From assembly GCA_903834975.1 (NCBI GenBank), contig CAILKX010000160.1, positions 1 to 60,057 on the forward strand: DNA of 60,057 nt. The letters run 5' to 3'. The notes below the pieces were generated by a model, which worked only from the letters and a program-made list of their open reading frames with translations, had not been told where the DNA came from and did no database searches. Position 1 is the stretch's first letter. The number at the start of each line of letters is the position of its first letter. A program made the position numbers and the translations under genes. The DNA comes from an uncultured Curvibacter sp. (lineage in GTDB: Bacteria; Pseudomonadota; Gammaproteobacteria; Burkholderiales; Burkholderiaceae_C). Shown one piece after another: positions 39,165 to 49,294 of the stretch.

Positions 39165-40133
39165 TTAAGCAGGGCTGGCGCCGGCAGCGGAACGCCGCGG
39201 TGCACTGCTGGCGGCGTCGTAGGCGTCCACAATGCGCGCCACCAAGGGATGGCGCACCACGTCGGCGCTGGTGAAGCGGGTGACTGCGATGCCTTTCACA
39301 CGCTTCAAAATGCGCTCGGCTTCGATCAAGCCACTCGGTGCGCCTTTGGGCAGGTCGATCTGACTCACGTCGCCCGTCACCACCGCTTTGGCGCCAAAGC
39401 CAATGCGCGTCAAAAACATCTTCATTTGCTCGGGGGTGGTGTTTTGCGCCTCGTCCAAAATCACAAAAGCGTTGTTCAACGTGCGCCCGCGCATGAAGGC
39501 CAGCGGGGCAATTTCCAAGGCATTGCGCTCAAAGGCCTTCATCACTTTGTCGTAACCCATGAGCTCATAAAGTGCGTCGTACAAGGGGCGCAAATAAGGG
39601 TCGACCTTTTGCGTTAAATCGCCCGGTAAAAAGCCCAAGCGCTCACCGGCTTCAACGGCGGGGCGCGTCAAGACGATGCGCTGCACGGCGCTGCGCTCCA
39701 GCGCATCCACCGCGCAGGCGACGGCCAAATAGGTTTTGCCGGTCCCGGCGGGGCCGATGCCAAAGGTGATGTCGTGGGTGGCGATGTTGTCCAGGTAAAC
39801 GCTTTGGTTGGGCGTTCGGGCGCGCAAATCGGTGCGCCGGGTGCTCAAGGGGGAGGCCGCAGCCGAAGCTTCGTTCAGTGCCTTGTCACCGGCCAGCATG
39901 AGCTGCACGGTGTCGGCTTCGATCGGGCGCTCGGCCATTTCGTAAAGGGCTTGCAGCACCTCCATCGCTTGCGTGGCTTTGGCCTTGGGGCCATCGACCT
40001 TGAACTGTTCGTGCCGGTGGGCAATGTTGACTTGTAAGCCGACTTCGATGGTGCGCAAATGGGCATCCATGGGGCCGCACAAATGGCCCAAACGAAGGTT
40101 GTTGTGCGGAGTGAAGGTGTGTCTAACAATCAA
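39165..40133 (-). CDS. phoH: PhoH family ATPase
   Basis: [65 protein letters not shown]. Confidence 0.93.
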   Translation of the reverse strand: MIVRHTFTPHNNLRLGHLCGPMDAHLRTIEVGLQVNIAHRHEQFKVDGPKAKATQAMEVLQALYEMAERPIEADTVQLMLAGDKALNEASAAASPLSTRRTDLRARTPNQSVYLDNIATHDITFGIGPAGTGKTYLAVACAVDALERSAVQRIVLTRPAVEAGERLGFLPGDLTQKVDPYLRPLYDALYELMGYDKVMKAFERNALEIAPLAFMRGRTLNNAFVILDEAQNTTPEQMKMFLTRIGFGAKAVVTGDVSQIDLPKGAPSGLIEAERILKRVKGIAVTRFTSADVVRHPLVARIVDAYDAASSAPRRSAAGASPA

Positions 40134-40198
40134 GCTGATAATTCCAGTTGTGCGTATTCATAAACCCCCAATGATAGGCAAACCAAGATCGGCAAAAC

Positions 40199-40777
40199 AT
40201 GATTGGCAAAATAGTGGGCACTTTGGTGCACAAGCATCCTCCGCAAATTTTGGTGGACTGCCACGGGGTCGGCTACGAGATCGACGTGCCCATGAGCACC
40301 TTCTACAACTTGCCTGCTTTGGGCGAGTCGGTCGCCTTGCTGACCCATTTTGTGGTGCGCGAGGACGCTCAGCTTCTGTATGGTTTTGCGACGCCCGCTG
40401 AGCGGGAGGCCTTCCGACAATTGATCAAAATTTCAGGCGTAGGACCGCGCATGGCCCTGAGTGTGTTGTCGGGTTTGAGCCTGACGGAACTGGCCCAAGC
40501 CGTGAGCAGCCAAGACGCCGCCCGCCTCACCAAGGTGCCCGGCGTCGGTAAAAAAACCGCCGAGCGTTTGTTGTTGGAGCTCAAAGGCAAATTGGGCCCC
40601 GACCTGAACCTGCCGAACCAAGCAGGACAAGGCAGCGACAACCAAGGCGACATTCAACAAGCCTTGCTGGCGCTGGGGTACAACGACCGAGAGGCCGCTG
40701 CTGCCCTGAAGGCATTGCCGGCGGAGGTGGGGGTGTCTGAGGGCATCAAATTGGCCTTGAGGGCGTTGGCAAAATGA
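40199..40777 (+). CDS. ruvA: Holliday junction branch migration protein RuvA
   Basis: [39 protein letters not shown]; HhH motifs [29 protein letters not shown]. Confidence 0.96.
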   Translation: MIGKIVGTLVHKHPPQILVDCHGVGYEIDVPMSTFYNLPALGESVALLTHFVVREDAQLLYGFATPAEREAFRQLIKISGVGPRMALSVLSGLSLTELAQAVSSQDAARLTKVPGVGKKTAERLLLELKGKLGPDLNLPNQAGQGSDNQGDIQQALLALGYNDREAAAALKALPAEVGVSEGIKLALRALAK

Positions 40778-41856
40778 GCATACAAACCGATGATTTTTTG
40801 ATGCCCGAAAACGGCGGCGGTCTTGGTGCCAGCGCAGCCCGGGTGATTGCCTCGGCCCCGGAATCGGTCCGCGAAGAAGCCATTGAACGCGCGCTGCGAC
40901 CCAAGTTGCTCGATGACTATGTGGGTCAAACCAAGGTGCGTGAACAGCTCGACATCTTCATTGGCGCGGCGCGCAAGCGCTCCGAGGCGCTGGACCATGT
41001 GCTGTTGTTTGGTCCGCCGGGTTTGGGCAAAACCACCCTCAGCCACATCATTGCGGCGGAGTTGGGCGTGAACCTTCGGCAAACCAGCGGCCCGGTGTTG
41101 GAGAAGCCCAAAGACCTGGCCGCGTTGTTGACGAATCTCGAAAAGAATGATGTGCTGTTCATCGACGAAATTCACCGCCTCTCCCCCGTGGTTGAAGAAA
41201 TTTTGTACCCCGCATTGGAGGACTACCAGATCGACATCATGATTGGCGAAGGACCCGCAGCGCGCAGCATCAAGCTCGACCTGCAGCCCTTCACCTTGGT
41301 GGGCGCGACCACCCGCGCCGGCATGTTGACCAACCCGCTGCGCGACCGCTTTGGCATCGTCGCGCGGCTGGAGTTTTACACCACAGAAGAATTGCAACGC
41401 ATCGTGCACCGCAGCGCGGGCTTGCTCAACACCCCGATTGATGAAGAAGGGGCGTTTGAGATGGCGCGTCGTTCTCGGGGCACCCCACGCATTGCCAATC
41501 GCTTGTTGCGCCGTGTGCGTGACTATGCGGAGGTCAAGGGCGATGGCCGCATTACCCGCGCCATCGCCGAGGCGGCGTTGACCATGCTCGACGTCGATCC
41601 GCAGGGCTTTGACGTGATGGACCGCAAGTTATTGGAAGCCGTGATTCACCGCTTTGACGGCGGCCCGGTGGGGCTCGACAACATCGCGGCCAGCATTGGT
41701 GAAGAGCCCGGCACCATCGAAGATGTGATTGAGCCCTACCTGATTCAACAAGGCTATTTGCAGCGCACCCCACGCGGCCGCATGGCCACCTTGGCGGCAT
41801 TTCGCCATTTGGGGGTCACGCCTTCTAAGCAGGCGACGGATTTATTTGGGGGCTGA
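40774..41856 (+). CDS. ruvB: Holliday junction branch migration DNA helicase RuvB
   Basis: [61 protein letters not shown]. Confidence 0.97.
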   Translation: MSIQTDDFLMPENGGGLGASAARVIASAPESVREEAIERALRPKLLDDYVGQTKVREQLDIFIGAARKRSEALDHVLLFGPPGLGKTTLSHIIAAELGVNLRQTSGPVLEKPKDLAALLTNLEKNDVLFIDEIHRLSPVVEEILYPALEDYQIDIMIGEGPAARSIKLDLQPFTLVGATTRAGMLTNPLRDRFGIVARLEFYTTEELQRIVHRSAGLLNTPIDEEGAFEMARRSRGTPRIANRLLRRVRDYAEVKGDGRITRAIAEAALTMLDVDPQGFDVMDRKLLEAVIHRFDGGPVGLDNIAASIGEEPGTIEDVIEPYLIQQGYLQRTPRGRMATLAAFRHLGVTPSKQATDLFGG

Positions 41857-41917
41857 GTTCAAGGGACTCAGGCGCCCTGAAACTGAACTTCATTTCAGCC
41901 GCGTGGTCGTTCGAAAC

Positions 41918-42556
41918 TTAGCTTGAAATCTCGTCCAGCCCGGCCGTTTGCAAATGCCCGACATCGCCCCAGCCCACCAGGCTCAAGCCTTCGGGATGCC
42001 AGAGCAAGCGGTTCAACGCGGCGTTGCCCAAGTGCCAGGTGCGCGGGGCCTGCAGGTCTTGCCCCGTGGCGGCGCGGTACAGCACATCCATCACGCCGCC
42101 GTGGGCCACCAGCACCACGTGTTCACCGGCGTGGCGTTCAGCCAAAGCCAAGGTGGTGCTGATGATGCGTTCGCGGAATGTCAGCAAAGACTCGCCACCA
42201 GGCGGTGCGAAATGCGGATCACGCTGGCGCCACCGCAAGGCTTGCTCGGGCCGTTGGGTTTCGATTTCATCGAAGGTCAGGCCTTCGAACTCGCCAAAGC
42301 CCCGTTCGCGCAGCCCCTTTTCAGCCTGCACCGAGCGCCCTGTTTTTTCCGCAATGGCTTGAGCCGTTTGCCAAGCGCGGGTGAGGTCGCTGGCGTAAAG
42401 GTGATCAATGCCTTGATCGGCCAGCGCCAAGGCCGCGCGCTCTGCTTGCCAGCGGCCGACCTTGTTCAAAGGAATGTCCAATTGGCCTTGGATGCGGGTG
42501 TCCACATTCCAAGCGGTTTCACCGTGCCGGATGGCAATGATGCGGGTGGATTTCAT
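41918..42556 (-). CDS. Histidine phosphatase family protein (GpmB/phosphoglycerate mutase-like)
   Basis: IIAIRHGETAWNVDTRIQGQLDIPLNKVGRWQAE; VVLVAHGGVMDVLYR. Confidence 0.9.
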   Translation of the reverse strand: MKSTRIIAIRHGETAWNVDTRIQGQLDIPLNKVGRWQAERAALALADQGIDHLYASDLTRAWQTAQAIAEKTGRSVQAEKGLRERGFGEFEGLTFDEIETQRPEQALRWRQRDPHFAPPGGESLLTFRERIISTTLALAERHAGEHVVLVAHGGVMDVLYRAATGQDLQAPRTWHLGNAALNRLLWHPEGLSLVGWGDVGHLQTAGLDEISS

Positions 42557-42573
42557 GGCTTCAAGCCTTGACC

Positions 42574-43563
42574 TTAAAGCTGCACCACCTGAATGGTGCC
42601 CAAGCCCTCGCCTGCACTGGGAAAGGCGGCGGATTCAAAGCTTTCTTCGTCAAAGGCGGTGTCGCCATTGGCGTCGGGAATGCCGGTGGTTTTCAGGTTT
42701 TTGAAGTCGTGCCAGCGGTTGTCCATCAGGTGCGACGGGACCACATTGTGCAAGGCGGCAAATAGGTTTTCGATGCGACCGGGGAACTTCTTTTCCCATT
42801 CGCGCAGCATATTGCCAATTTGCTTGCGTTGCAGGTTTTCTTGGCTGCCGCACAGGGTGCAAGGAATGATGGGGAACTGGCGGTGTTCGGCCCAACGAAT
42901 CAGGTCTTTTTCCACCACATTCGCGAGGGGTCGAATCACCATGAACTCGCCGTTGTCGCTGACCAATTTGGGCGGCATGCCCTTGACCTTGCCGCCAAAG
43001 AACAGGTTCAAGAAGAAGGTTTGCAACATGTCATCGCGGTGGTGTCCTAAGGCGAGTTTGTTGCACTTCAGCTCGCGTGCCACCTTGTACAAAATGCCGC
43101 GTCGCAAGCGGCTGCACAGGCTGCACATGGTTTTGCCTTCGGGCACCTTGTCTTTGACGATGGAGTAGGTGTCTTGTGTCTCGATGTGAAAAGGCACGCC
43201 GAGTTGCTCTAAATAACGCGGCAAGACCTCGGCGGGAAAGCCGGGTTGCTTTTGGTCCAGGTTGACGGCGATCAACTCAAAGTCAACCGGGGCGCGGGCC
43301 TTGAGCTTGAGCAAAATGTCCAGCATGCCGTAGCTGTCTTTGCCCCCCGACATGCAGACCATGATGCGGTCGCCAGCCTCGATCAGGTTGTAGTCCACGA
43401 TCGCTTGGCCGACTTGGCGGCACAGGCGTTTTTCGAGCTTGTGCGTTTCGCGCTCGATTTTCAGGGCCTTTTGCACCGGCGTGGCCGAGCCGTTGTCGGG
43501 GCTGCCAGCGGCCTGCAGCGCGGCTTGTTCGTCGTCAATCCAAGGGGCATTCATGGGACTCAT
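42574..43563 (-). CDS. ttcA: tRNA 2-thiocytidine biosynthesis protein TtcA (start 43563 or 43554)
   Basis: [44 protein letters not shown]. Confidence 0.95.
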   Translation of the reverse strand: MSPMNAPWIDDEQAALQAAGSPDNGSATPVQKALKIERETHKLEKRLCRQVGQAIVDYNLIEAGDRIMVCMSGGKDSYGMLDILLKLKARAPVDFELIAVNLDQKQPGFPAEVLPRYLEQLGVPFHIETQDTYSIVKDKVPEGKTMCSLCSRLRRGILYKVARELKCNKLALGHHRDDMLQTFFLNLFFGGKVKGMPPKLVSDNGEFMVIRPLANVVEKDLIRWAEHRQFPIIPCTLCGSQENLQRKQIGNMLREWEKKFPGRIENLFAALHNVVPSHLMDNRWHDFKNLKTTGIPDANGDTAFDEESFESAAFPSAGEGLGTIQVVQL

Positions 43564-43600
43564 TGTCGCATTTGTGTGGTTGGGTGCCTTGGCGATCACC

Positions 43601-43972
43601 TCACCAATCGCCGGTTTCCATGCGAATGGCGACTTCGCAGTCTTCAAAAATTTCCAGCTTGGCAATTTTGACGCGCACGCCCTTGACGCCAGGCAATTGC
43701 ATCAAGCGGTTGGCGAGTTTGCCAATCAGGGTTTCGAGCAAATTAATGTGCTCGGCCGTGCACTCGGCGATGATGATTTGCCTCACCTTGCGGTAATCCA
43801 AAACCCGCAAGATGTCGTCATCCACTGGGAGCAGGGGTTGGGCACCCAAACTCAGTTCGGCGTCCACCTGAATCGGTTGGGGGCTGGTTTTTTCATGGTC
43901 CAAGATGCCCAAGTTGGCATCGAAGCGCAGACCGCTCAGTGTTAAGGTTTGCAGGCCTTGGGTGGCGTTCAT
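43601..43972 (-). CDS. folB: Dihydroneopterin aldolase family protein (FolB-like, copy 1)
   Basis: [67 protein letters not shown]. Confidence 0.82.
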   Translation of the reverse strand: MNATQGLQTLTLSGLRFDANLGILDHEKTSPQPIQVDAELSLGAQPLLPVDDDILRVLDYRKVRQIIIAECTAEHINLLETLIGKLANRLMQLPGVKGVRVKIAKLEIFEDCEVAIRMETGDW

Positions 43973-43989
43973 AGGGGGCTCTTGTTGTT

Positions 43990-44409
43990 TTAAGGGTGCT
44001 TGATTTTGAAGACTTCAACGCCAACCGCCTCGCAGTCGGGGTAGACGTCGGGCTTGGCGGTCGACAGCCGCACCGCGTGCACGCCGGGGTGGGCCAGCAG
44101 GCGGGCAGCCAGCTCATCGCAAAGCGTTTCTTGCAAGGTAATGTGCCCCTGCGCCACGCGCTCGCCAATCACTTGACGCACATAGTCGTAATCCACCACC
44201 TCGCTCAGCGCGTCTTGGCTGGGCGTTGAAACGGCATAAGGCACCCACAATTCGACATTGAAAAGCAAGCGTTGACTGACTCCTTTTTCAAAGTCGTGCG
44301 CGCCAATGTGAACCGGCAATACATGGTTTTTTAAAAAAAGTTTGCGGCATTGCAAGGCCAGGTTGGTGGCCAGAGGTGGGTCTGAGGGGCTGCTGTTTGG
44401 GGCGTTCAT
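43990..44409 (-). CDS. Dihydroneopterin aldolase family protein (FolB-like, copy 2)
   Basis: LFLKNHVLPVHIGAHDFEKGVSQRLLFNVELWVPY; VDYDYVRQVIGERVAQGHITLQETLCDELAARLL. Confidence 0.8.
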   Translation of the reverse strand: MNAPNSSPSDPPLATNLALQCRKLFLKNHVLPVHIGAHDFEKGVSQRLLFNVELWVPYAVSTPSQDALSEVVDYDYVRQVIGERVAQGHITLQETLCDELAARLLAHPGVHAVRLSTAKPDVYPDCEAVGVEVFKIKHP

Positions 44410-44436
44410 CTGGGGCCTGATTCGGGGGTGTTTTCT

Positions 44437-45267
44437 TTATTGGCTGTTGACTTTGTCATGCAGCCAATCGTCCACCACGTGCATGACATCACGTGGCAAA
44501 GGCAGTAAGTGCTGCCCGTTGTCCACCGCCAGCGTGATGCCGGTGATGGCGGGGTTTTGTGCCAAAAAAACGCAGGTGGCCGCGACTTGTTGGGGGTCCA
44601 GCGCTTGGCGCATCATGTTCATTTGGCTGGCGTGCGCAAAGTTCTCAGGGGTTTGAGGCCCGCTCAAAAACATCAGCCCGGGGGCCACGCCGCAAACGCG
44701 AATTTGGGGCGCCAGCGCCTGGGCTTGCAACACCACGGCGCGTTCCAACGCGGCTTTGCTGATGCTGTAAGAAAAATAATCGGGGTTGGGGTTGAACACT
44801 TTTTGGTCCAACACATGGATGACGCTGGCGCCCCCGTTTTTGTTCGGGGGGGTGTCGGCCAGGCCAACCGCCATCCAGCGCGCGAGGTCCAGGGGGCCTA
44901 AAAGATTGACCTCGAGTTGGCGGCGGGTCGCGTTCAAATCCAAGGTGCTGGCGCTGTCGGGCTCGAAGCTCGAGGCGTTGTTGACCAAGCAGGTCAGGGG
45001 CCAATCGCTCGCCGCAATGTGTTGCATCATGCGCTGGCGATCGGTCTCGTTGCCCAAGTCGGCACCGATGGTTTGGGCCTGTGCGCCGCCCTCTTTTAAC
45101 CGGGCGCACAAGGCGTCGGCCGCTTCGGCCGATCGTTGGTAATGGCACCAAACCCGCCAGCCGGCCTGCGCAAATTGCTCGCACAACAAGGCGCCCAAGC
45201 GGTGCGCACCGCCCGTCACCAGCACGCTGGGCACGTTGGCGTTGGGCAAAGGGATTGGGTCGGTCAT
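44437..45267 (-). CDS. SDR family oxidoreductase (pteridine reductase/FolM-like by context)
   Basis: VLVTGGAHRLGALLCEQFAQAG; LVNNASSFEPDS; SYSISKAALERAVVLQAQAL; adjacent to two folB-like genes. Confidence 0.8.
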   Translation of the reverse strand: MTDPIPLPNANVPSVLVTGGAHRLGALLCEQFAQAGWRVWCHYQRSAEAADALCARLKEGGAQAQTIGADLGNETDRQRMMQHIAASDWPLTCLVNNASSFEPDSASTLDLNATRRQLEVNLLGPLDLARWMAVGLADTPPNKNGGASVIHVLDQKVFNPNPDYFSYSISKAALERAVVLQAQALAPQIRVCGVAPGLMFLSGPQTPENFAHASQMNMMRQALDPQQVAATCVFLAQNPAITGITLAVDNGQHLLPLPRDVMHVVDDWLHDKVNSQ

Positions 45268-45297
45268 GCGAGAGGTTCCACCTAAAATCTGAGGGAC

Positions 45298-46413
45298 ATG
45301 CTGACACAAATTATCGCGGATGCCATTCAAGCCCAAGGCGGGTGGCTGGGTTTTGACGGGTTCATGCGTTTGGCCTTGTATGCGCCAGGCCTGGGATATT
45401 ACGACCATGGCTCTCCCAAATTTGGGCATCTCCCCGAGTCGGGCAGCGACTTTGTGACCGCCCCCGAACTGACCCCCTTATTTGGCCAATCGCTGGCCGT
45501 TGCAGTGAGCGAGGCGATGGGCGCCAGCCAAACCGATGAAGTTTGGGAGTTCGGTGCGGGCAGCGGGGCTTTGGCCGAACAACTGCTGGGTGCTTTGGGC
45601 GCGCGTCTGCGCCGATACACCATTGTGGATCTGTCGGGCAGCTTGCGCGAACGCCAACAGGCCCGTTTGGCGCCTTTCGCCGACAAGGTGCGTTGGCTCA
45701 CTGCGTTGCCCGAACACTTCAACGGCGTGGTGGTCGGCAACGAGGTCTTGGACGCCATGCCGGTGCAATTGCTGGTCCGCCGTCATGGCGAATGGTTTGA
45801 GCGCGGCGTGGCGTTGGCTGCGGGTGTGAAGGGTCCGGCTGTTTTTAACGCCCCGCCTGCCCCTTGGGTTTGGGCGGACCGGCCCACCAGGTTGCGCCCG
45901 TCTTTCGAAGTCGAGGGTGAGCACGACTACCTCACCGAAACCCATGCACAAGGCGAGGCTTTTGTGCGCACTTTGGCCGACCGTCTTGAGCGCGGCGTGG
46001 TTTTTCTGTTGGACTACGGTTTTCCCGAGGCCGAGTACTACCACCCCCAGCGCATCAGCGGCACGGTGATGTGTCACCAAGGCCACCGCGCGGACACCGA
46101 TCCCTTGGTGGCGGTGGGCGACAAAGACATCACGGCCCATGTCAACTTCACCGGCGTGGCCTTGGCCGCGCAAGAGGCGGGGTTGAATGTCGTTGGGTAC
46201 ACCTCCCAGGCGCATTTTTTGTTCAATTGCGGCCTGATGGACTTACTCCAAACCCAGCATCCTGGCGATGTGGTTCAACACAGCCGCGTTTTAAAGCTCG
46301 TCAACGAACACGAGATGGGCGAGATTTTCAAAGTGCTTTGTCTCAGTCGCGGCACCCCAGCGGGGTGGGATTCGGTCGGCTTCAAGCACGGCGATCGCAC
46401 GCACCGCCTTTGA
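45298..46413 (+). CDS. SAM-dependent methyltransferase, MidA/NDUFAF7 family
   Basis: ALYAPGLGYYDHGSPKFGHLPESGSDFVTAPELTPLFGQSLA; EFGAGSGALAEQLL; GNEVLDAMPVQLL. Confidence 0.9.
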   Translation: MLTQIIADAIQAQGGWLGFDGFMRLALYAPGLGYYDHGSPKFGHLPESGSDFVTAPELTPLFGQSLAVAVSEAMGASQTDEVWEFGAGSGALAEQLLGALGARLRRYTIVDLSGSLRERQQARLAPFADKVRWLTALPEHFNGVVVGNEVLDAMPVQLLVRRHGEWFERGVALAAGVKGPAVFNAPPAPWVWADRPTRLRPSFEVEGEHDYLTETHAQGEAFVRTLADRLERGVVFLLDYGFPEAEYYHPQRISGTVMCHQGHRADTDPLVAVGDKDITAHVNFTGVALAAQEAGLNVVGYTSQAHFLFNCGLMDLLQTQHPGDVVQHSRVLKLVNEHEMGEIFKVLCLSRGTPAGWDSVGFKHGDRTHRL

Positions 46414-46478
46414 CGCGACACGGTCAAAAGCCAGGGTTTCTAGAATTACACAACCTCATCCCCCTAAAAGAGACCCCC

Positions 46479-47180
46479 ATGATCGATTTGTATTACTGGA
46501 CGACGCCGAATGGCCACAAAATCACGATGTTTTTGGAGGAGGCGCAATTGCCTTACCGCATCGTCCCCATTCACATTGGCCGAGGCGAGCAATTTGAGCC
46601 CGAGTTCTTAAAAATCGCCCCCAACAACCGCATTCCGGCCATCGTGGACAACGCCCCGGCGGAGGGTGGCGCGCCTTTGTCTTTGTTTGAGTCGGGCGCC
46701 ATTTTGTTGTATCTGGCAGAAAAAACCAAATCGTTCATTCCGTCCGATTTGCGGGGTCGCCAAGAGGTGCTGCAATGGTTGTTTTGGCAGATGGGTGGGT
46801 TGGGGCCCATGGCCGGTCAGAACCACCACTTTGTTCAATACGCGCCTGAAAAGTTGCCTTACGCGATGGCGCGTTACATCAAAGAAACCGGTCGACTCTA
46901 CGGCGTGCTGAACAAGCACCTGAGCGATGGCCGTCCGTTTATTGCAGGTGAGGCTTATTCAATTGCCGACATGGCCAGCTACCCTTGGATCGTGCCGCAC
47001 GAGCGCCAGCAACAAAATTTGAACGACTTCCCGCATTTGAAATCTTGGTTTGAGCGCATTGCCGAGCGTCCCGCCACGCAAAAGGCTTATGAATTGGCCA
47101 AGGGCATCAACACCGTCGCGACGGTGGATGAGGCGGCCAAAAAAGTGTTGTTTGGCCAAGACGCCAAAACCGTGAAGTGA
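46479..47180 (+). CDS. Glutathione S-transferase family protein (YfcG/Ure2-like); ORF track start is upstream
   Basis: MIDLYYWTTPNGHKITMFLEEAQLPYRIVPIHIGRGEQFEPEFLKIAPNNRIPAIVD; FESGAILLYLAEKT. Confidence 0.92.
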   Translation: MIDLYYWTTPNGHKITMFLEEAQLPYRIVPIHIGRGEQFEPEFLKIAPNNRIPAIVDNAPAEGGAPLSLFESGAILLYLAEKTKSFIPSDLRGRQEVLQWLFWQMGGLGPMAGQNHHFVQYAPEKLPYAMARYIKETGRLYGVLNKHLSDGRPFIAGEAYSIADMASYPWIVPHERQQQNLNDFPHLKSWFERIAERPATQKAYELAKGINTVATVDEAAKKVLFGQDAKTVK

Positions 47181-47210
47181 AGCAAACGCCAGAAACCGCC
47201 ACCCTGCTTC

Positions 47211-47232
47211 AACGACCTTGCGGTCGTTAAAA
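47211..47232. terminator. Hairpin between convergent GST and DUF2252 genes (AACGACC-TTGC-GGTCGTT)
   Basis: Perfect 7-bp stem with 4-nt loop followed by TAAAAGG; no clear T-tract on the + strand. Confidence 0.4.
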
Positions 47233-47257
47233 GGCGTTTTGGCCGCTTCGTTTCGGC

Positions 47258-48508
47258 TTATTTGACCCGAGGGGGCGCTTCCAAAAAAGCCGCCCATTGC
47301 AACTGCGTCACGTTGGCCATGTAAGCGGCGGCTTGCGCCAACGCCTGAGGCCACTCGGGGTTTTCGGCAAAGGCCATCAAGTCGTCGGCGATGGCCGATC
47401 CTTGTCGGCCACTGGCCCTGAGTTGGTCCCAGGCGGAGAGTTGTCCCATCGTCCGAGCGACGCCCAGCAAGTGGTCCAAGTGGCTGCCCCAGCGCGCAAT
47501 CGCGACCCGATCTTCTGAAGGGTGCAAGCGCCTTAAAACGCATGAATGGCCTTGAAACTCAACGGCTGTGATGAACCGGTTGTCAGAAGCCTGCATGCGG
47601 TTTTGCACCGCCACCACCCGACTGGCTTCGTTGGCCCAATGGGGTTGAGAGACGGGCACTTGGGTCAAACGCGCATTCAGCGCCGAGCTTTGCGCGGCCT
47701 TTAAATCGAGCAAATAATTGCCATTCGGCGAGCCTTTGCCACGCACCAAAATCACGTAGCGCATCAAGCCCAAGCTGCCCGTGCCCGCGATGCGGCGCGC
47801 CACATCGATGACCTCAAAAAAATGCGGGTCTTTTTGAGTCTGGGCAAAGACGGCCATAAAGGCCTCCACCTCAGCACGCTCTTCGGGTGAGACAGGCAAT
47901 GCCTTCAAGCCGTCCAATTTAATTTGTCGATGGTCTTTGATCAGCTTGGTGCGGCGGTCTAAAAAATCGGCCCGGTTGCGTTCGGCCACTTCTTCCAACA
48001 GCGATTTGATCATGCCTTTGGCGTTGCCTTTGTCCACCGCCAAGGGTTTGCCCTTTAGCAGTGCATCGCGGTAGCCAAGCAAGCACTCTTGCACCACTTG
48101 GTCGATTTCTTCGGGTTTGGCCTTCAGGGCGTCGGCCCCACAGATCAAGCTGCTGAGCAATCGAATGAGGTCCCAGGTGCAGGGCGCCAGGACGGCTTCG
48201 TCAAAGTCGTTCAGGTCAAAGTAGGCTTGACCATCCCAACCTGGGTAGCTGCCTAGGTTTTCAAAATGTAAATCTCCGCAACACCAGGCCAAAGGCGCTT
48301 TCGACAAACAGGGGAGGTCGGGCAAGGCGTCGTAATACAGCGAACAAGCGCCGCGCAAAAAAACAAATGGGCTGCTGCGCATCTTGGCGTATTTGATGGC
48401 CAGGCGTTCTGGGTCGCGCCCTGCATTGCGATCTTCCAGGTGTTTTTTTTGTGCCTCGGGGTTGAGGGTGGGCAGGTCGATGAAGGGAGAGGTGGACTTT
48501 GGATTCAT
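47258..48508 (-). CDS. DUF2252 domain-containing protein (kinase-like fold suspected)
   Basis: FVFLRGACSLYYDALP, WCCGDLHFENLGSY, FDLNDFDEAVLAPCTWDLIRLLSS. Confidence 0.85.
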   Translation of the reverse strand: MNPKSTSPFIDLPTLNPEAQKKHLEDRNAGRDPERLAIKYAKMRSSPFVFLRGACSLYYDALPDLPCLSKAPLAWCCGDLHFENLGSYPGWDGQAYFDLNDFDEAVLAPCTWDLIRLLSSLICGADALKAKPEEIDQVVQECLLGYRDALLKGKPLAVDKGNAKGMIKSLLEEVAERNRADFLDRRTKLIKDHRQIKLDGLKALPVSPEERAEVEAFMAVFAQTQKDPHFFEVIDVARRIAGTGSLGLMRYVILVRGKGSPNGNYLLDLKAAQSSALNARLTQVPVSQPHWANEASRVVAVQNRMQASDNRFITAVEFQGHSCVLRRLHPSEDRVAIARWGSHLDHLLGVARTMGQLSAWDQLRASGRQGSAIADDLMAFAENPEWPQALAQAAAYMANVTQLQWAAFLEAPPRVK

Positions 48509-48551
48509 CGCGTCACCTTAGCGTCAATTTGTGGGGTGGCTTTAGGGAATG

Positions 48552-48590
48552 GCCCGAGTAAACATTGCTAAATGTAATAAATACTCGGGC
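48552..48590. promoter_or_regulatory. Nested inverted repeat (GCCCGAGTA...TACTCGGGC enclosing ACATT-GCTA-AATGT), candidate operator
   Basis: Perfect 9-bp outer arms and 5-bp inner arms in the divergent intergenic region upstream of a TetR gene. Confidence 0.6.
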
Positions 48591-48621
48591 ACCGCAAAAT
48601 AATTTCCTGCAAAATTGAAAT

Positions 48622-49284
48622 ATGCATACCGATTTCAAATCCGCATCGGCCGAATCGCTGGAGAGTGAACCGCCCGTTGCCGCCCGCAGCCGCAATCTGC
48701 AGAAGGGTCAGCAAACCAAGGCCGCCATTTTGGAGGCGGCTCTCACGATGGCCAGCCACTTTGGGGTGGAAGGTTTGAGCATTGGGGCTTTGGCCGAGGT
48801 CATTCAAATGAGCAAGTCGGGCGTGTTTGCCCATTTTGGCTCTCGCGAGGAACTTCAAATTTCGGTCATCCGTGAATACCACCAACGCTTTGAGCAAGAG
48901 GTGTTCTATCCCGCTTTGAACGCCCCCAAAGGCTTGCCCCGTTTGCGCGCCCTGTTTGAAAACTGGACCAAGCGCACCTCGATCGAAATTGACTCGGGCT
49001 GCATCTACATCAGCGGCGCCGTGGAGTTCGACGACCGCCCTGGTCCAGTCCGCGATGCCTTGGTCAACATCGTGCAAGTTTGGCATCAAGCTTTGAGAAG
49101 GGCCATTCGACTGGCCGTGACCGAAGGCCATTTGAGCTCAGAGGTCGATGAAGCCCAGTTGTTGTTTGAAATCCACGGCCTGATTTTGGCCTTGCACTAT
49201 GAAGCCCGCTTCATGCAGGCCCCTGACGCGACCCAAAGGGTGCAGCGTGGCTTTGAAAATATTTTGCGACCCTACTTGATTTGA
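48622..49284 (+). CDS. TetR/AcrR family transcriptional regulator
   Basis: KAAILEAALTMASHFGVEGLSIGALAEVIQMSKSGVFAHFGSREELQISVI. Confidence 0.93.
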   Translation: MHTDFKSASAESLESEPPVAARSRNLQKGQQTKAAILEAALTMASHFGVEGLSIGALAEVIQMSKSGVFAHFGSREELQISVIREYHQRFEQEVFYPALNAPKGLPRLRALFENWTKRTSIEIDSGCIYISGAVEFDDRPGPVRDALVNIVQVWHQALRRAIRLAVTEGHLSSEVDEAQLLFEIHGLILALHYEARFMQAPDATQRVQRGFENILRPYLI

Positions 49285-49294
49285 TGGATTCAAG

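Noticed and set aside
41859-41905. Overlapping short inverted repeats (AGTTCA/TGAACT, CTGAAA/TTTCAG) between ruvB and the histidine phosphatase gene
   Set aside because: Convergent intergenic region; arms are only 6 bp and alternative pairings compete, so no specific claim is made.
46071-46478. N-terminal extension of the GST ORF
   Set aside because: Overlaps the MidA-like methyltransferase in another frame; GST homology begins at the ATG at 46479.
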